NCBI RefSeq assembly: GCF_002571225.1 | Contig: NZ_NVEC01000049.1 | Location: 4,776-68,775, forward strand | Direction: 5' to 3' | Length of the DNA stretch: 64,000 nucleotides | Origin: Bacillus sp. AFS059628 | Lineage (GTDB): Bacteria; Bacillota; Bacilli; Bacillales; Bacillaceae_G | Shown here: piece after piece, positions 8,776-17,092 of the stretch | How the letters are laid out: the number at the start of each line of letters is the position of its first letter | Position numbering within the stretch: the stretch's first letter is position 1 | Made by a program: the position numbers and the translations under genes | The notes under the pieces: model-generated | What the model was told of the DNA's origin: nothing | Database searches by the model: none | What the model saw: only the letters and a program-made list of their open reading frames with translations

Positions 8776-9468
8776 ATGTTACGTCTTATGAAGCTAGAAC
8801 TGAAGAAATTTAAGATTGGATGGTATGTGAGGGGAGCAATTATTGCAAATATCATTATACTGGCATTATTAATCTTTGTTAGTTTCATTGCACAAATAGA
8901 AGGAGATCCAGAAATAAGAGATCCGCAGATGATTTTGTTAACGGCTAGTACATTAGTAAGAGCAACATTTATTATTTTTGGTAGTGTGTTAATCGCAAGG
9001 TTAATAATTAGTGAATATAAAAACAAAACAATACTACTTATGTTTTCTTATCCAATTAACCGAAAGGAAATGATGGTTAGTAAGTTGGTTATTACAGCAA
9101 CATTAACATTTATAACAGTTATTTTATCTAATATTTTAGTAGTAGGAGTGTTCTTTGGGATAGATAGCTATTTTTCACTTCTTCCTAATTCATTCACAGT
9201 AGATCAATTGATGCGAGAAGGGATAAATCTTGTTCCTTTAGCCGTTGCAACTGCGGGAATAAGTTTAATCCCACTATATTTCGGAATGCGTAAACGTTCG
9301 GTGCCAACTACAATTGTTTCATCTCTTATCGTTGTATCAATTGCAATGAATAGCACGACGTTTTCTGTAGCAACTTTTCTTCCTCTTCAACTAGCATTGG
9401 CAGCAATTGGAGTTGTGATTGCATGTTACGGAATTAAAAATATAGAGAAGGAAGATGTAACTGTATGA
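8776..9468 (+). CDS. ABC-2 type permease (second of two paralogues)
   Basis: A 230-residue, six-segment membrane protein homologous to the one at 7140: both share the SEYKNKTI/DEYKNKTI motif and a late GMRKRSVPTT/GMRKKSTPTT motif. AAAGGAGGA precedes ATG. Last gene of the operon; a terminator follows at 9481. The pair most likely arose by duplication and forms the membrane part of one exporter. Confidence 0.87.
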   Translation: MLRLMKLELKKFKIGWYVRGAIIANIIILALLIFVSFIAQIEGDPEIRDPQMILLTASTLVRATFIIFGSVLIARLIISEYKNKTILLMFSYPINRKEMMVSKLVITATLTFITVILSNILVVGVFFGIDSYFSLLPNSFTVDQLMREGINLVPLAVATAGISLIPLYFGMRKRSVPTTIVSSLIVVSIAMNSTTFSVATFLPLQLALAAIGVVIACYGIKNIEKEDVTV

Positions 9469-9480
9469 CAAGAATACGTA

Positions 9481-9511
9481 AAAAAGAGTTGGCGTTACAC
9501 CAACTCTTTTT
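9481..9511. terminator. Bidirectional terminator
   Basis: AAAAAGAGTTGG pairs with CCAACTCTTTTT around a seven-base loop. It serves the ABC operon on + and the YfjL-like gene on -. Confidence 0.85.
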
Positions 9512-9530
9512 GTATATGTATGCTTCGTTA

Positions 9531-9836
9531 TTACTCTGTAAATCTAGAGTGTTTGCTTAAATACTCTTGAACTCCTGGAGAAATGTTAAAGTTATTAGGG
9601 CTTTTATATTCAATAGTAAACTCTCCGTCCTTACTTGTTTCAAAGGAGATTGCATAGCTATTCATTTTAGCATCGTAAGAAGTATTTTTGACTTCCGCAT
9701 CTAGATTAAAGTATTTTGTAATATATTCTTTTGATTCCGTAACTGCTGTTTGTTTTCCCCAAGGGGTACCATAACTTGTGCAATAAAGAGACACACTGAT
9801 AACTCCGATAATAGAAGTTAGTAAAATAGTTCCCAT
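9531..9836 (-). CDS. YfjL-like exported/membrane protein, probably frameshifted at its start
   Basis: The ORF gives 101 residues beginning MGTILLTSIIGVISVSLYC, a membrane or signal segment without its usual positive N-terminus, then a YfjL-like extracytoplasmic domain (KQTAVTESKEYITKYFNLD). The ATG at 9836 has no ribosome site. Upstream, GAGGAG (9873-9878) followed 8 nt later by TTG (9862-9864) is an ideal start, but it is one base out of frame. Removing one A from the A8 run (T8 at 9842-9849 on +) would join LNTKNKKIA to MGTILL. So the gene is either broken, slippage-controlled or misread. Confidence 0.6.
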   Translation of the reverse strand: MGTILLTSIIGVISVSLYCTSYGTPWGKQTAVTESKEYITKYFNLDAEVKNTSYDAKMNSYAISFETSKDGEFTIEYKSPNNFNISPGVQEYLSKHSRFTE

Positions 9837-9957
9837 AGCTATTTTTTTTATTTTTTGTATTCAATTTGGTTACTCCTCTTCGTAATATGTATTCATTTTA
9901 ACCTATATATTCCATAAAACAACCATTTTAAAAAAATAGTTTCACATGAAACAAGTT

Positions 9958-9972
9958 ACAGAAAAAGACAAG
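9958..9972 (+). repeat. 15-bp inverted repeat, left copy
   Basis: ACAGAAAAAGACAAG; its reverse complement occurs at 17076-17090, on the other side of the Tn554-like genes. Possible element end or recombinase arm. Confidence 0.55.
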
Positions 9973-10021
9973 ATGGTACACTTATCAAGACCTAAATGCA
10001 AAAAATGCTTAAAATATGAAG

Positions 10022-10067
10022 CTCCTAACATACTATATATGACTAATATGTTAGGAGTTTTTATTTT
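10022..10067 (+). terminator. Orphan + strand terminator-like hairpin
   Basis: CTCCTAACATA pairs with TATGTTAGGAG and is followed by TTTTTATTTTT. No + strand gene lies upstream of it within 500 bp. Confidence 0.6.
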
Positions 10068-10170
10068 TGATACTAAGTCTGAATAGTATTTTTCTAATAC
10101 TTATATCCTTGTGTTCATTCTATAAAAAAACAACTTTTCTAATCTATCTTTAAATTGATATTTAATAAAA

Positions 10171-10220
10171 AACTGCCTATTCAATTATTAGATTGGTATC
10201 TGACAATTGAATAGGCAGTT
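10171..10220 (-). terminator. Terminator of the transposon cargo operon
   Basis: A perfect 16-bp stem (AACTGCCTATTCAATT / AATTGAATAGGCAGTT) with an 18-nt loop; on the minus strand it is followed by TTTTTTATT. It lies just after the stop of the last cargo gene. Confidence 0.9.
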
Positions 10221-10234
10221 CATCATTGGATATT

Positions 10235-11257
10235 TTATTCAAATATGGTAAGTTGATAGTCTATTTCGTCATTTGGTGAGCCCTTAACAACTCTAATTAA
10301 GGATTTTTTTTGTTGTAACATGTCGTTAACGTAGTTATTTGTTATTGTTTCTTGGTTGCTAATCTCAAGAATTATATCTCCATCATCATTAGGTATATTA
10401 TTTATTTTGAATACCTTATTTTCAGATATTGTGTCAGATATGAAAATGTTACTTTTTATTTTTCTTGAAGTACGCATCAAATCAAATAACCCTCTAAATG
10501 TCATCCCATTATTTGAATCTGTGGAGAATTGTATTGATTGTTTATCACTACTAATATGTAAACAAATATATATTACTTCGTTACCGTTTAATAGTTTAAA
10601 GATTATAGAATAATCTGTTATAGACACTTTTTGATTGTATTCTAGAATGATTTGATTTCTTGTGTTAATTGATATCCTCAGTGAAGGGCTAATTAAATTT
10701 TTTATAGTGTCATTTTTGGTTAATATATTGTTAAATCGAAAAAAGTTTAATAATTCATTGTAGCTACATTTATTATTCTTAGTTATTATTAATGACTGAT
10801 TTTTATTGAACATCTTAATAATTTTTGGTATAAACAAAAATACTGCTATGAGTATAAAAGAAGCAACCATAATTAATATTCTTTCAGTCCAAGTTTTTGC
10901 ATTTAGTGCATATCCTAAAGATCCAAAAAACCATAGTACTACTAAAACATAAAGTATAACTTCAAAAAAGATTAAAGTAATATTATAAACACGGTTATTT
11001 GATAGAACGTGTATTATTTTATTAAATTTATTACTTAACTCACTATACGGTATGTTTTGTTTATTATCTTTATTATTCTGAAGAATTGATTTAATTTCTT
11101 CTACAATATCGTTAGATTTTTCTATGGAGCGTTCGTTATAATGTGTAAAAATTATTGTTGTTAATGCTATTATTCCTCCAACAATTGCGGTTATCCACCC
11201 AAGGTATTCTACTGAATAACTATCAAGACTTCTTATTATTTCACAAGCTTTGCACAT
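10235..11257 (-). CDS. Cargo protein C: membrane protein of unknown function
   Basis: 340 residues; not recognised. Three hydrophobic segments: ~19-38 (LGWITAIVGGIIALTTIIFT), ~100-118 and ~131-149. The region between the first two looks like a charged coil (NERSIEKSNDIVEEIKSIL), and the last ~190 residues are soluble and predicted cytoplasmic. It is the third gene of a compact operon: 2 bp after the preceding stop, with a terminator directly downstream. Very AT-rich. A membrane effector driven by the two soluble partners is one possible reading, but nothing in the sequence proves it. Confidence 0.75.
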   Translation of the reverse strand: MCKACEIIRSLDSYSVEYLGWITAIVGGIIALTTIIFTHYNERSIEKSNDIVEEIKSILQNNKDNKQNIPYSELSNKFNKIIHVLSNNRVYNITLIFFEVILYVLVVLWFFGSLGYALNAKTWTERILIMVASFILIAVFLFIPKIIKMFNKNQSLIITKNNKCSYNELLNFFRFNNILTKNDTIKNLISPSLRISINTRNQIILEYNQKVSITDYSIIFKLLNGNEVIYICLHISSDKQSIQFSTDSNNGMTFRGLFDLMRTSRKIKSNIFISDTISENKVFKINNIPNDDGDIILEISNQETITNNYVNDMLQQKKSLIRVVKGSPNDEIDYQLTIFE

Positions 11258-11259
11258 GT

Positions 11260-11820
11260 TTAAAACTCATCACCAACTTTTAGTAATTCAATTATCTTTA
11301 ATGCAATGTCAATAATTTTTTCAATAGTAATTTGATCATTAGTCATGCTATAAGTAATTAGTCCATTCGAATAGATTTTTAACAAACTATACTTTTCGTC
11401 AATATTCAAAATGACACTTATACCAAAAGCATTTTGAGATTCTATACTAACAATTTCCTTAATTCCATGTTCATTCAATTGATATTCTAATGGAATTTTA
11501 ACTATCTCAATTTCTAAACTGCTACTGAATAGTTGCTCTAATATATAACTCAATATTTTATAATTTTGAACAGATGAGGTAAAAAGAATAAATGTGTTAT
11601 TTTTTCTCATGAAATTTATCAAGTTCATTTTACCGTAATGAAAGGATTCGGACCAATGAATTTCACCAATTGTCTTTTCTGGATTATAAAAGTTAATTGA
11701 ATAAAAAGCATAATCATCTATCCCTTTTTTGGGTTGAGTAAAATGACTATTCCTCAAAAATTCATCAATAGGTGTCACACTATTAGCTTTTACAATAATA
11801 CATGAACTCGATAAAAACAT
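11260..11820 (-). CDS. Cargo protein B: soluble protein of unknown function
   Basis: 186 residues; not recognised. No clear membrane segment apart from a mildly hydrophobic start (MFLSSSCIIVKA), and no Cys/His cluster or nucleotide-binding motif. It has alternating beta/helix-like composition and a C-terminal helix (IEKIIDIALKIIELLKV). AAGGGGAG precedes the ATG. It lies 21 bp after cargo gene A and 2 bp before cargo gene C, so the three are almost certainly one transcript. Confidence 0.75.
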   Translation of the reverse strand: MFLSSSCIIVKANSVTPIDEFLRNSHFTQPKKGIDDYAFYSINFYNPEKTIGEIHWSESFHYGKMNLINFMRKNNTFILFTSSVQNYKILSYILEQLFSSSLEIEIVKIPLEYQLNEHGIKEIVSIESQNAFGISVILNIDEKYSLLKIYSNGLITYSMTNDQITIEKIIDIALKIIELLKVGDEF

Positions 11821-11841
11821 ATTCTTCTCCCCTTTGTATTA

Positions 11842-13044
11842 TTAATCGGAGACATTATAGGTACTTTGAAAAAAGTTCTTGACCTCCTCGGCTTTATCTG
11901 GAAGTAAATCTGTTAACTCATTTTTTAATGTATACATAAATGCGTTAAATTGCGGTCTAGTATCAAATGCTAAACGTTGCATATTCTCTTTTAATAACGT
12001 TTGACCTATCTCTATAGTATGTTCGTCATCCATTAATTCGTTGATACCATTAAAAAGATCGACGCATGCTTGAGAGACGGTAAAGGTTCTTTCATTCTGA
12101 TTATCAAAAATGAACTTTATCATTCCTCTAAAATCAATAGTTAAATCCGTAAGGAGTGCAGCATTGCCACCAATCATTTTCATAATGTTTACAGTGAACT
12201 TAGTTATTTTGTCTGCACTATATATTCTTTCTACAACATCTGGGTCTTTAAACAGGTCAGTACCAGTTAATTTAGCATTTTTAATTCTCGGTGCGTTTTC
12301 ATTGTTAAAGGATAATGAATCCACACTTTGTACGATATATCCCATGTCATTGAACTTCTTAAAGATTAAGTTAATTACCAGTAAGGTTAATGAAGCAAAA
12401 TCGCTAGTTGCAGCATTTTTAATATATCTTATGTTTTGCTGTAAATAATATGGTTTAATGTTTATCTGAGGATGAAAATTATGTTTAATTAAATCGATTA
12501 ATTTATTGATTATTTTATTATAACCAACCATTGATGTTATATATAGCTTGTTTTTCAGGTCAAACATTACATGAATCGTACCACTTTGAATCTCACGTCC
12601 TAGGTCACCTGTTCTCGGATCAACATAAAACTCTGTATATCTACATTTAAATTCAACGATTTCGGTAATATTATCAATAGTTACTTCATGGCAATCAGAG
12701 AAAATAAGATTTTCATATGAACAATCTTTTAATAAAAGTGTTTCTAATAATTTTTTAATTTGTTCTAAGTTTAATTCAGTTTCTAATTCTGAAACTGCGT
12801 ATGGCTGACCTGCTGAATATCTTTCCATTATTATATCTGCGATATCTCCTAAGACAACATCACTAATTTCTGTTTCTTCTCTAATCATCTGTAAAATGAA
12901 TGCTAAACATCTTTCAGTATCATTTTCAAATGATATTTCAATATCATGGTTAAAAGCTAGATATTCTTCGATTGCTAACAATCTTTTATCTTTATTAGAT
13001 CTCATTTTTTGTCCAAATAGTGCTTCGAATTTTTGAATATCCAT
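11842..13044 (-). CDS. Cargo protein A: 400-residue soluble protein of unknown function
   Basis: 400 residues, first gene of the cargo operon, with AAAGGAG 8 nt before ATG. No membrane segments, Walker motifs or nuclease signatures that I can identify. Notable stretches: YVDPRTGDLGREIQSGTIHV near residue 140 and SFNNENAPRIKNAKLTGTDL near 245. The N-terminal ~70 residues look helical and charged. Its position directly after tnpC, all in the same orientation, marks it as transposon cargo. Function unknown; an accessory (for example defence) role is only an inference from its setting. Confidence 0.75.
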   Translation of the reverse strand: MDIQKFEALFGQKMRSNKDKRLLAIEEYLAFNHDIEISFENDTERCLAFILQMIREETEISDVVLGDIADIIMERYSAGQPYAVSELETELNLEQIKKLLETLLLKDCSYENLIFSDCHEVTIDNITEIVEFKCRYTEFYVDPRTGDLGREIQSGTIHVMFDLKNKLYITSMVGYNKIINKLIDLIKHNFHPQINIKPYYLQQNIRYIKNAATSDFASLTLLVINLIFKKFNDMGYIVQSVDSLSFNNENAPRIKNAKLTGTDLFKDPDVVERIYSADKITKFTVNIMKMIGGNAALLTDLTIDFRGMIKFIFDNQNERTFTVSQACVDLFNGINELMDDEHTIEIGQTLLKENMQRLAFDTRPQFNAFMYTLKNELTDLLPDKAEEVKNFFQSTYNVSD

Positions 13045-13217
13045 ATTTAACTCCTTTCATTAATTAGTATATTGTATTGTATTGAGTATAAAAGATATCT
13101 AATGTTATATGTGTCGAAAATCGTCGAAAAAAGATAAAATATAACTAATTAATCTACAGGTGTTGTTTAATAAACTAGCCAGATAGTCGAAGAAGGAGAA
13201 CAGCGTTCTCTGTTTGA

Positions 13218-13607
13218 CTACAACTTTCTATAAACATCTGCGTAAGCTATTTTCAGTTGTTCTCTTAATTTCTTGTTTTCACCTTCTAATTTCTTATTTT
13301 TTCTTTTTAGGGAGGCAATCAGGGCATCCTTATTACTTTCATTCATTTCTCGCTTTACTTGTTTCAGTGTAGGTACTTGTGATTGTTGATTTCGTAACGT
13401 GTCAATTCTTGAACGGAAGTCCTTGTTGTTATAGAGCGTTGCTTTGGACACATCAGCTTCATTGGCTACACTGTTAAAATTTATTTTTTCATTTGCTTTT
13501 AAAAGCCTTTTAATAGCTTCATTCACTTTTTGATAGGTATCAGCTTTACGCTTGGTATGAATGGATTTCAAATGGATAGAACGATCATACTTAGTCATTT
13601 TTAACAC
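13218..13607 (-). CDS. tnpC: Tn554 family transposition protein TnpC (DUF6262-like)
   Basis: A 129-residue basic protein: an N-terminal HTH-like part (FNSVANEADVSKATLYNNKDFRSRIDTLR) and a C-terminal coiled coil (SLKRKNKKLEGENKKLREQLK). In Tn554, TnpC (about 125 residues) affects the efficiency and orientation of insertion. It overlaps the end of tnpB by 17 bases, as expected for the trio. Confidence 0.88.
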   Translation of the reverse strand: MLKMTKYDRSIHLKSIHTKRKADTYQKVNEAIKRLLKANEKINFNSVANEADVSKATLYNNKDFRSRIDTLRNQQSQVPTLKQVKREMNESNKDALIASLKRKNKKLEGENKKLREQLKIAYADVYRKL

Positions 13608-15705
13608 CTAACTTTCTTTTCATCCGTTCTTGCCTACCAAAGATAACATTACCTTCTTGTAGGGTATTGAAAATGTTTTGATAACGTTGTAAATTCTTTT
13701 CGTTTTTCTCAGCTATATCTTCTCGACCTCTTTGCTTTGCTATTTCAATAGCTTTTACAGTTGTTTTAATGTGAAGTTCATATTTTTCCTTATCTAATTC
13801 CGAAAAACCTACTGCTAAGTCTTTACACGGAGTTTGATTGTCACCACAAGTTAGGCAAGGTGGTGCTTCCATATGAGGGCAATTTCCGTTTAGACGAGCG
13901 TGACACGTTCCATAAGGGTTGTCCATCGCATTTAGCTTGTGGTCTTGCCACAAAGCATCCAATATGTCTGTCGGAATATCTTCACCTGCTTTAATTTCTT
14001 GTACTTCACCATTTAAGTCAAAACAAAAAACACCTTGCTTTATTACCGACTCAAAGACTTTTCTTTTTGTATCATCTAAAAGCTTGGCATATCTTAATGT
14101 CATTTCAGGGGATGCATGAGCCAATAGCTCTTGTACAGTTAAAATATCGGCACCACCATTTAACATTTTCACTCCATAAGTATGTCTGAACTGATGGGTT
14201 TTGAAATGAAATAAGTTGCCATTTTCATCAGTAATGTTTTTTTGTTTTGCCAAAATATTTATTTTTCTTCTAACAAAATGTTGGCTATATGGTTTTCCTT
14301 TTCGTTGTCCACGATAACGAACGAAAATATACCCTTCGGGATTATTGTCTTGATTGCTAAGTTCTTTTGATTTTTCTATTAGAACCGCAAGAATTCTTGC
14401 TAATTCTTCGTCAATAGGTATTCGATGTCCTTTAACATATGTTTTTTCAATATCCGTTTCAATAGAATATTGACTGTTGAGTTGTACTAAACAATTGTTA
14501 GTTAAACCTAATACATCTGAAATTCTAAGCCCTGTTTTAAAAGCAACCCAAATGACAGGAACGAAATCTTTATGTAAATCATTAATATGAGTAAAAAGTT
14601 GCTCTAAAACGGAGTCAGGAATATAGTCTACTTGGTCAATAGATTTCCTTTTTTGTTTTGGTCTATCCTCTGGGATGATTAATAACTTGACATGTGTTTG
14701 GGGAGCGATATCATACTCGTATCGTTGAATATCTTCTAAAAATTTTTGTATGATACCCAAAACATGAGAAATATAACTCTCAGGATTTGCATTTCTTCTA
14801 TTTATTTGATGCTGTGTATATTTGTGCAACCATTGTATGTATTGCTCCATATGTGAACGTTTTAATTGTTTTAAATCATTCCATGTAGGCTCTAATGATA
14901 ATATAAAATTAATAAATGAAGGCAAATACTTTAAATATGTTTGTGCTGTGCCACAAGAAAAATTGTTTTTACTAAGTAAACGTTGTTTTGTATATTTTTT
15001 TACTTGTTTCCGAATAGATTGATGCTCTATTTTTTTAAAATCTATATAGTAATGATTCATGCTTTTGTTGTACTCTATACCATATGTTTGATTTAAAATC
15101 CGAATATCCCAACGATCTTTTTCCCATTCTTCACGAGTGTCAGTTAATTGAAAAAGATAAGAGTGAATTACACCTAAAAAGTTTGCTGTTGGTGTTTTAT
15201 TTGTGTATTCCCCATGATACTCTTCTTTGATAAATTTTATTTTCACCCCTTTTTCAGACAACCAAAACATCCACTCCATTTCTACATTTTCTATCTCCAA
15301 ATCAAGTAGGGAATGTAATGCAGGATACTTTTCATTGAGGAATGCTGTCAATTTTCTAAGATGTTGAACTTGTCCCGTAAAAGCACTCGTCAACTGCCAT
15401 TCATCCCGAAATAACTTGTTGTACCATACGTACTTGAGTTCTAAATTAACTGAAGGACTTTCAATTTCGAATTTTAGATTTTTATTTGTATGTGTATAAT
15501 TCAAAAACTGTTTTATAAAGTTTGGAATCATTCCAATTACGTTAACATTCCATGTATTATTGACTAAGAAATACGGATTTTGCACGATATTGTTTGTTAC
15601 CTTTCCATCTTCGTGAATATTTTTTTCTGTATAGGTCGATAACTCTTGCTGTAATTGTTCATGAAAACCTAATTCGTCATGGATATGGTTTTGTTGAATC
15701 CTCAT
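13591..15705 (-). CDS. tnpB: Tn554 family tyrosine recombinase TnpB
   Basis: A 704-residue tyrosine recombinase. The catalytic domain (~370-560) shows the first Arg in AFKTGLRISDVLGL, the HxxR box in HQFRHTYGVKM, and the His/Trp-position and Tyr in LAHASPEMTLRYAKLL. The C-terminus has a Cys/His-rich zinc-type motif (CHARLNGNCPH...CLTCGD...C), a hallmark of this subfamily. It overlaps tnpA by 4 bases (ATGA). TnpA and TnpB act together in site-specific integration. Somewhat longer than Tn554 TnpB (about 630 residues). Confidence 0.93.
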   Translation of the reverse strand: MRIQQNHIHDELGFHEQLQQELSTYTEKNIHEDGKVTNNIVQNPYFLVNNTWNVNVIGMIPNFIKQFLNYTHTNKNLKFEIESPSVNLELKYVWYNKLFRDEWQLTSAFTGQVQHLRKLTAFLNEKYPALHSLLDLEIENVEMEWMFWLSEKGVKIKFIKEEYHGEYTNKTPTANFLGVIHSYLFQLTDTREEWEKDRWDIRILNQTYGIEYNKSMNHYYIDFKKIEHQSIRKQVKKYTKQRLLSKNNFSCGTAQTYLKYLPSFINFILSLEPTWNDLKQLKRSHMEQYIQWLHKYTQHQINRRNANPESYISHVLGIIQKFLEDIQRYEYDIAPQTHVKLLIIPEDRPKQKRKSIDQVDYIPDSVLEQLFTHINDLHKDFVPVIWVAFKTGLRISDVLGLTNNCLVQLNSQYSIETDIEKTYVKGHRIPIDEELARILAVLIEKSKELSNQDNNPEGYIFVRYRGQRKGKPYSQHFVRRKINILAKQKNITDENGNLFHFKTHQFRHTYGVKMLNGGADILTVQELLAHASPEMTLRYAKLLDDTKRKVFESVIKQGVFCFDLNGEVQEIKAGEDIPTDILDALWQDHKLNAMDNPYGTCHARLNGNCPHMEAPPCLTCGDNQTPCKDLAVGFSELDKEKYELHIKTTVKAIEIAKQRGREDIAEKNEKNLQRYQNIFNTLQEGNVIFGRQERMKRKLGVKND

Positions 15706-16841
15706 TTTCTCGAATCATCTCCTGTTTTTGGGGTGATCTGAAACGCATGTTGAGCCTTTCCCCAATTCTCACGAATTTCTTCATCCGAAGGATGTAGGTA
15801 CAAATTCATTGTAGTTTGAATTTGAGAATGTCCTAATCGTTCTTGTACTTGCTTAATATCTTTTGTTTTTTGGTAGAAAATTGTAGCGTGTGTATGACGA
15901 AATAGGTGAGGATATAGGTTTATCCCTGTTTTCTTTTTTAAACGCTTAAATAGAGACTCAACGTTCCAATATTCCATTGGTTTTCCCACATCTTTTCCTC
16001 TCAGTTTTACAAAAACAAAGTTTGAATCCAATTCTAATTCATCAAGCACTTCATACAAGTAATCATCATATAAATCCATTAAGGATTGTGATACATAAAT
16101 TTTACGCTCTCCTGTTTTTAACATCGCACCGTTTTCTAATTCCCCTCGTTCTACTAAACGAATCCGATGACCTTTTTGATGATCATACACAAAATCCTCC
16201 ATGAAAAGAGAGAGAGCTTCTCCAATACGCAATCCCGTTTCAAATAACAATTGAATTAAGAACTTATCTCGTATATTAGTAGTTGCTTGTAATACTTGTT
16301 GTACTTGTTCTTTTGTAAGTGTTTCTACTCTTTTGCGTGGTTCTTTTAACTTCAATATGTTTCTGATTGATGGCTTTTCCTTATTAACATGATGTAAGAA
16401 ACTTTTGTAACGTGAATGTCCTCTTGTAAATACTTGCTTCATTAACTTTTTCATCATGTCATTTTGTACTTCTTCATTTCGGTAGAGGTAGTCATAGAAG
16501 TTTGCTATAACGGTAATTGTATGGTTAATTGTTTTTTCCGTTCGCATTGCCTTCTTTTGTTGGAGAGGGGTGACATTTGGACTCTGATAGGGGCTTCTTA
16601 ACCACCCCACAAAGTCAACTAAATCTTCTAATCTAATAAACTTGTAATCTTTGTTTGTTTCTTCTAAGTAGGTATAAAAATGTTTTAAAGAATAACAATA
16701 TGCTTTTTGAGTATTAGGTCTTTTCCCTGTCTTATCTAAATACTTTATATATTTCATAACTGGCATTACAGGGAATCCTTCTTGATCTAGTAATATGTAT
16801 CTTTTGCTGTTATTCTCTAAGGCAACCTCTTGCACCCTCAT
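15702..16841 (-). CDS. tnpA: Tn554 family tyrosine recombinase TnpA
   Basis: A 379-residue phage-integrase-type recombinase. SAM-like N-terminal core-binding domain (~25-115), catalytic domain with LLFETGLRIGEALSL (first Arg), HLFRHTHATIF (HxxR) and LGHSQIQTTMNLYLHP (His and nucleophilic Tyr). All catalytic residues are present, so the element may be active. It is the first gene of tnpA-tnpB-tnpC; the element end should lie just upstream, between here and the DinB gene. Confidence 0.93.
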   Translation of the reverse strand: MRVQEVALENNSKRYILLDQEGFPVMPVMKYIKYLDKTGKRPNTQKAYCYSLKHFYTYLEETNKDYKFIRLEDLVDFVGWLRSPYQSPNVTPLQQKKAMRTEKTINHTITVIANFYDYLYRNEEVQNDMMKKLMKQVFTRGHSRYKSFLHHVNKEKPSIRNILKLKEPRKRVETLTKEQVQQVLQATTNIRDKFLIQLLFETGLRIGEALSLFMEDFVYDHQKGHRIRLVERGELENGAMLKTGERKIYVSQSLMDLYDDYLYEVLDELELDSNFVFVKLRGKDVGKPMEYWNVESLFKRLKKKTGINLYPHLFRHTHATIFYQKTKDIKQVQERLGHSQIQTTMNLYLHPSDEEIRENWGKAQHAFQITPKTGDDSRK

Positions 16842-17007
16842 AGCATTTCACCCCTAAAAAAATATTAACGCTCGGTCTAAAGACCTCACTACGCATCCCG
16901 CTAGGGGCTACGTTCTCCCTCTTAAAGGATACATACTTTTCTGAACATTGTATACATATTGAACTGTATTTTTAATATCTGTATAACTTATCTAATATGT
17001 ATAAGAA

Positions 17008-17047
17008 AAGAGGATATATGCTCATATATTGAACATAATATCCTCTT
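17008..17047 (-). terminator. Terminator-like hairpin downstream of the DinB gene
   Basis: AAGAGGATAT pairs with ATATCCTCTT; on the minus strand it is followed by TTTCTTATAC. It could end DinB transcription. Confidence 0.6.
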
Positions 17048-17075
17048 CTTAGTTTAGTCTATTTAATGTAAACAC

Positions 17076-17090
17076 CTTGTCTTTTTCTGT
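17076..17090 (-). repeat. 15-bp inverted repeat, right copy
   Basis: CTTGTCTTTTTCTGT, the exact reverse complement of 9958-9972. It lies 2 bp beyond the DinB stop codon. Confidence 0.55.
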
Positions 17091-17092
17091 TG

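Larger units (their letters stand above)
9837..10170. other. Intergenic stretch at the left side of the Tn554-like element
   Basis: Holds the out-of-frame start region of the YfjL-like gene (9842-9878), one copy of a 15-bp inverted repeat (9958-9972), a hairpin with T tail reading + (10022-10067), and AT-rich sequence. A 45-codon + frame from 9945 has a CxxC (PKCKKC) but no ribosome site, so I do not call it a gene. The left end of the transposon should lie somewhere here. Confidence 0.5.
16842..17092. other. Right-hand end region of the Tn554-like element
   Basis: Contains a GC-richer, structured block at about 16866-16925 (GGTCTAAAGACC hairpin, then CCCGCTAGGGG), which stands out from its AT-rich surroundings and precedes tnpA as a leader or end sequence. 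It also holds a terminator-like hairpin (17008-17047) and the right copy of the 15-bp inverted repeat (17076-17090), which begins 3 bases after the DinB stop. The exact junction cannot be fixed without an empty-site genome. Confidence 0.5.

Noticed and set aside
9945-10082. 45-codon + ORF with CxxC (PKCKKC)
   Set aside because: No ribosome site and the frame runs through a terminator hairpin; more likely chance or debris.
10235-13044. Calling the cargo operon an antibiotic-resistance cassette by analogy with Tn554
   Set aside because: None of the proteins shows adenylyltransferase, methylase or efflux-pump motifs.
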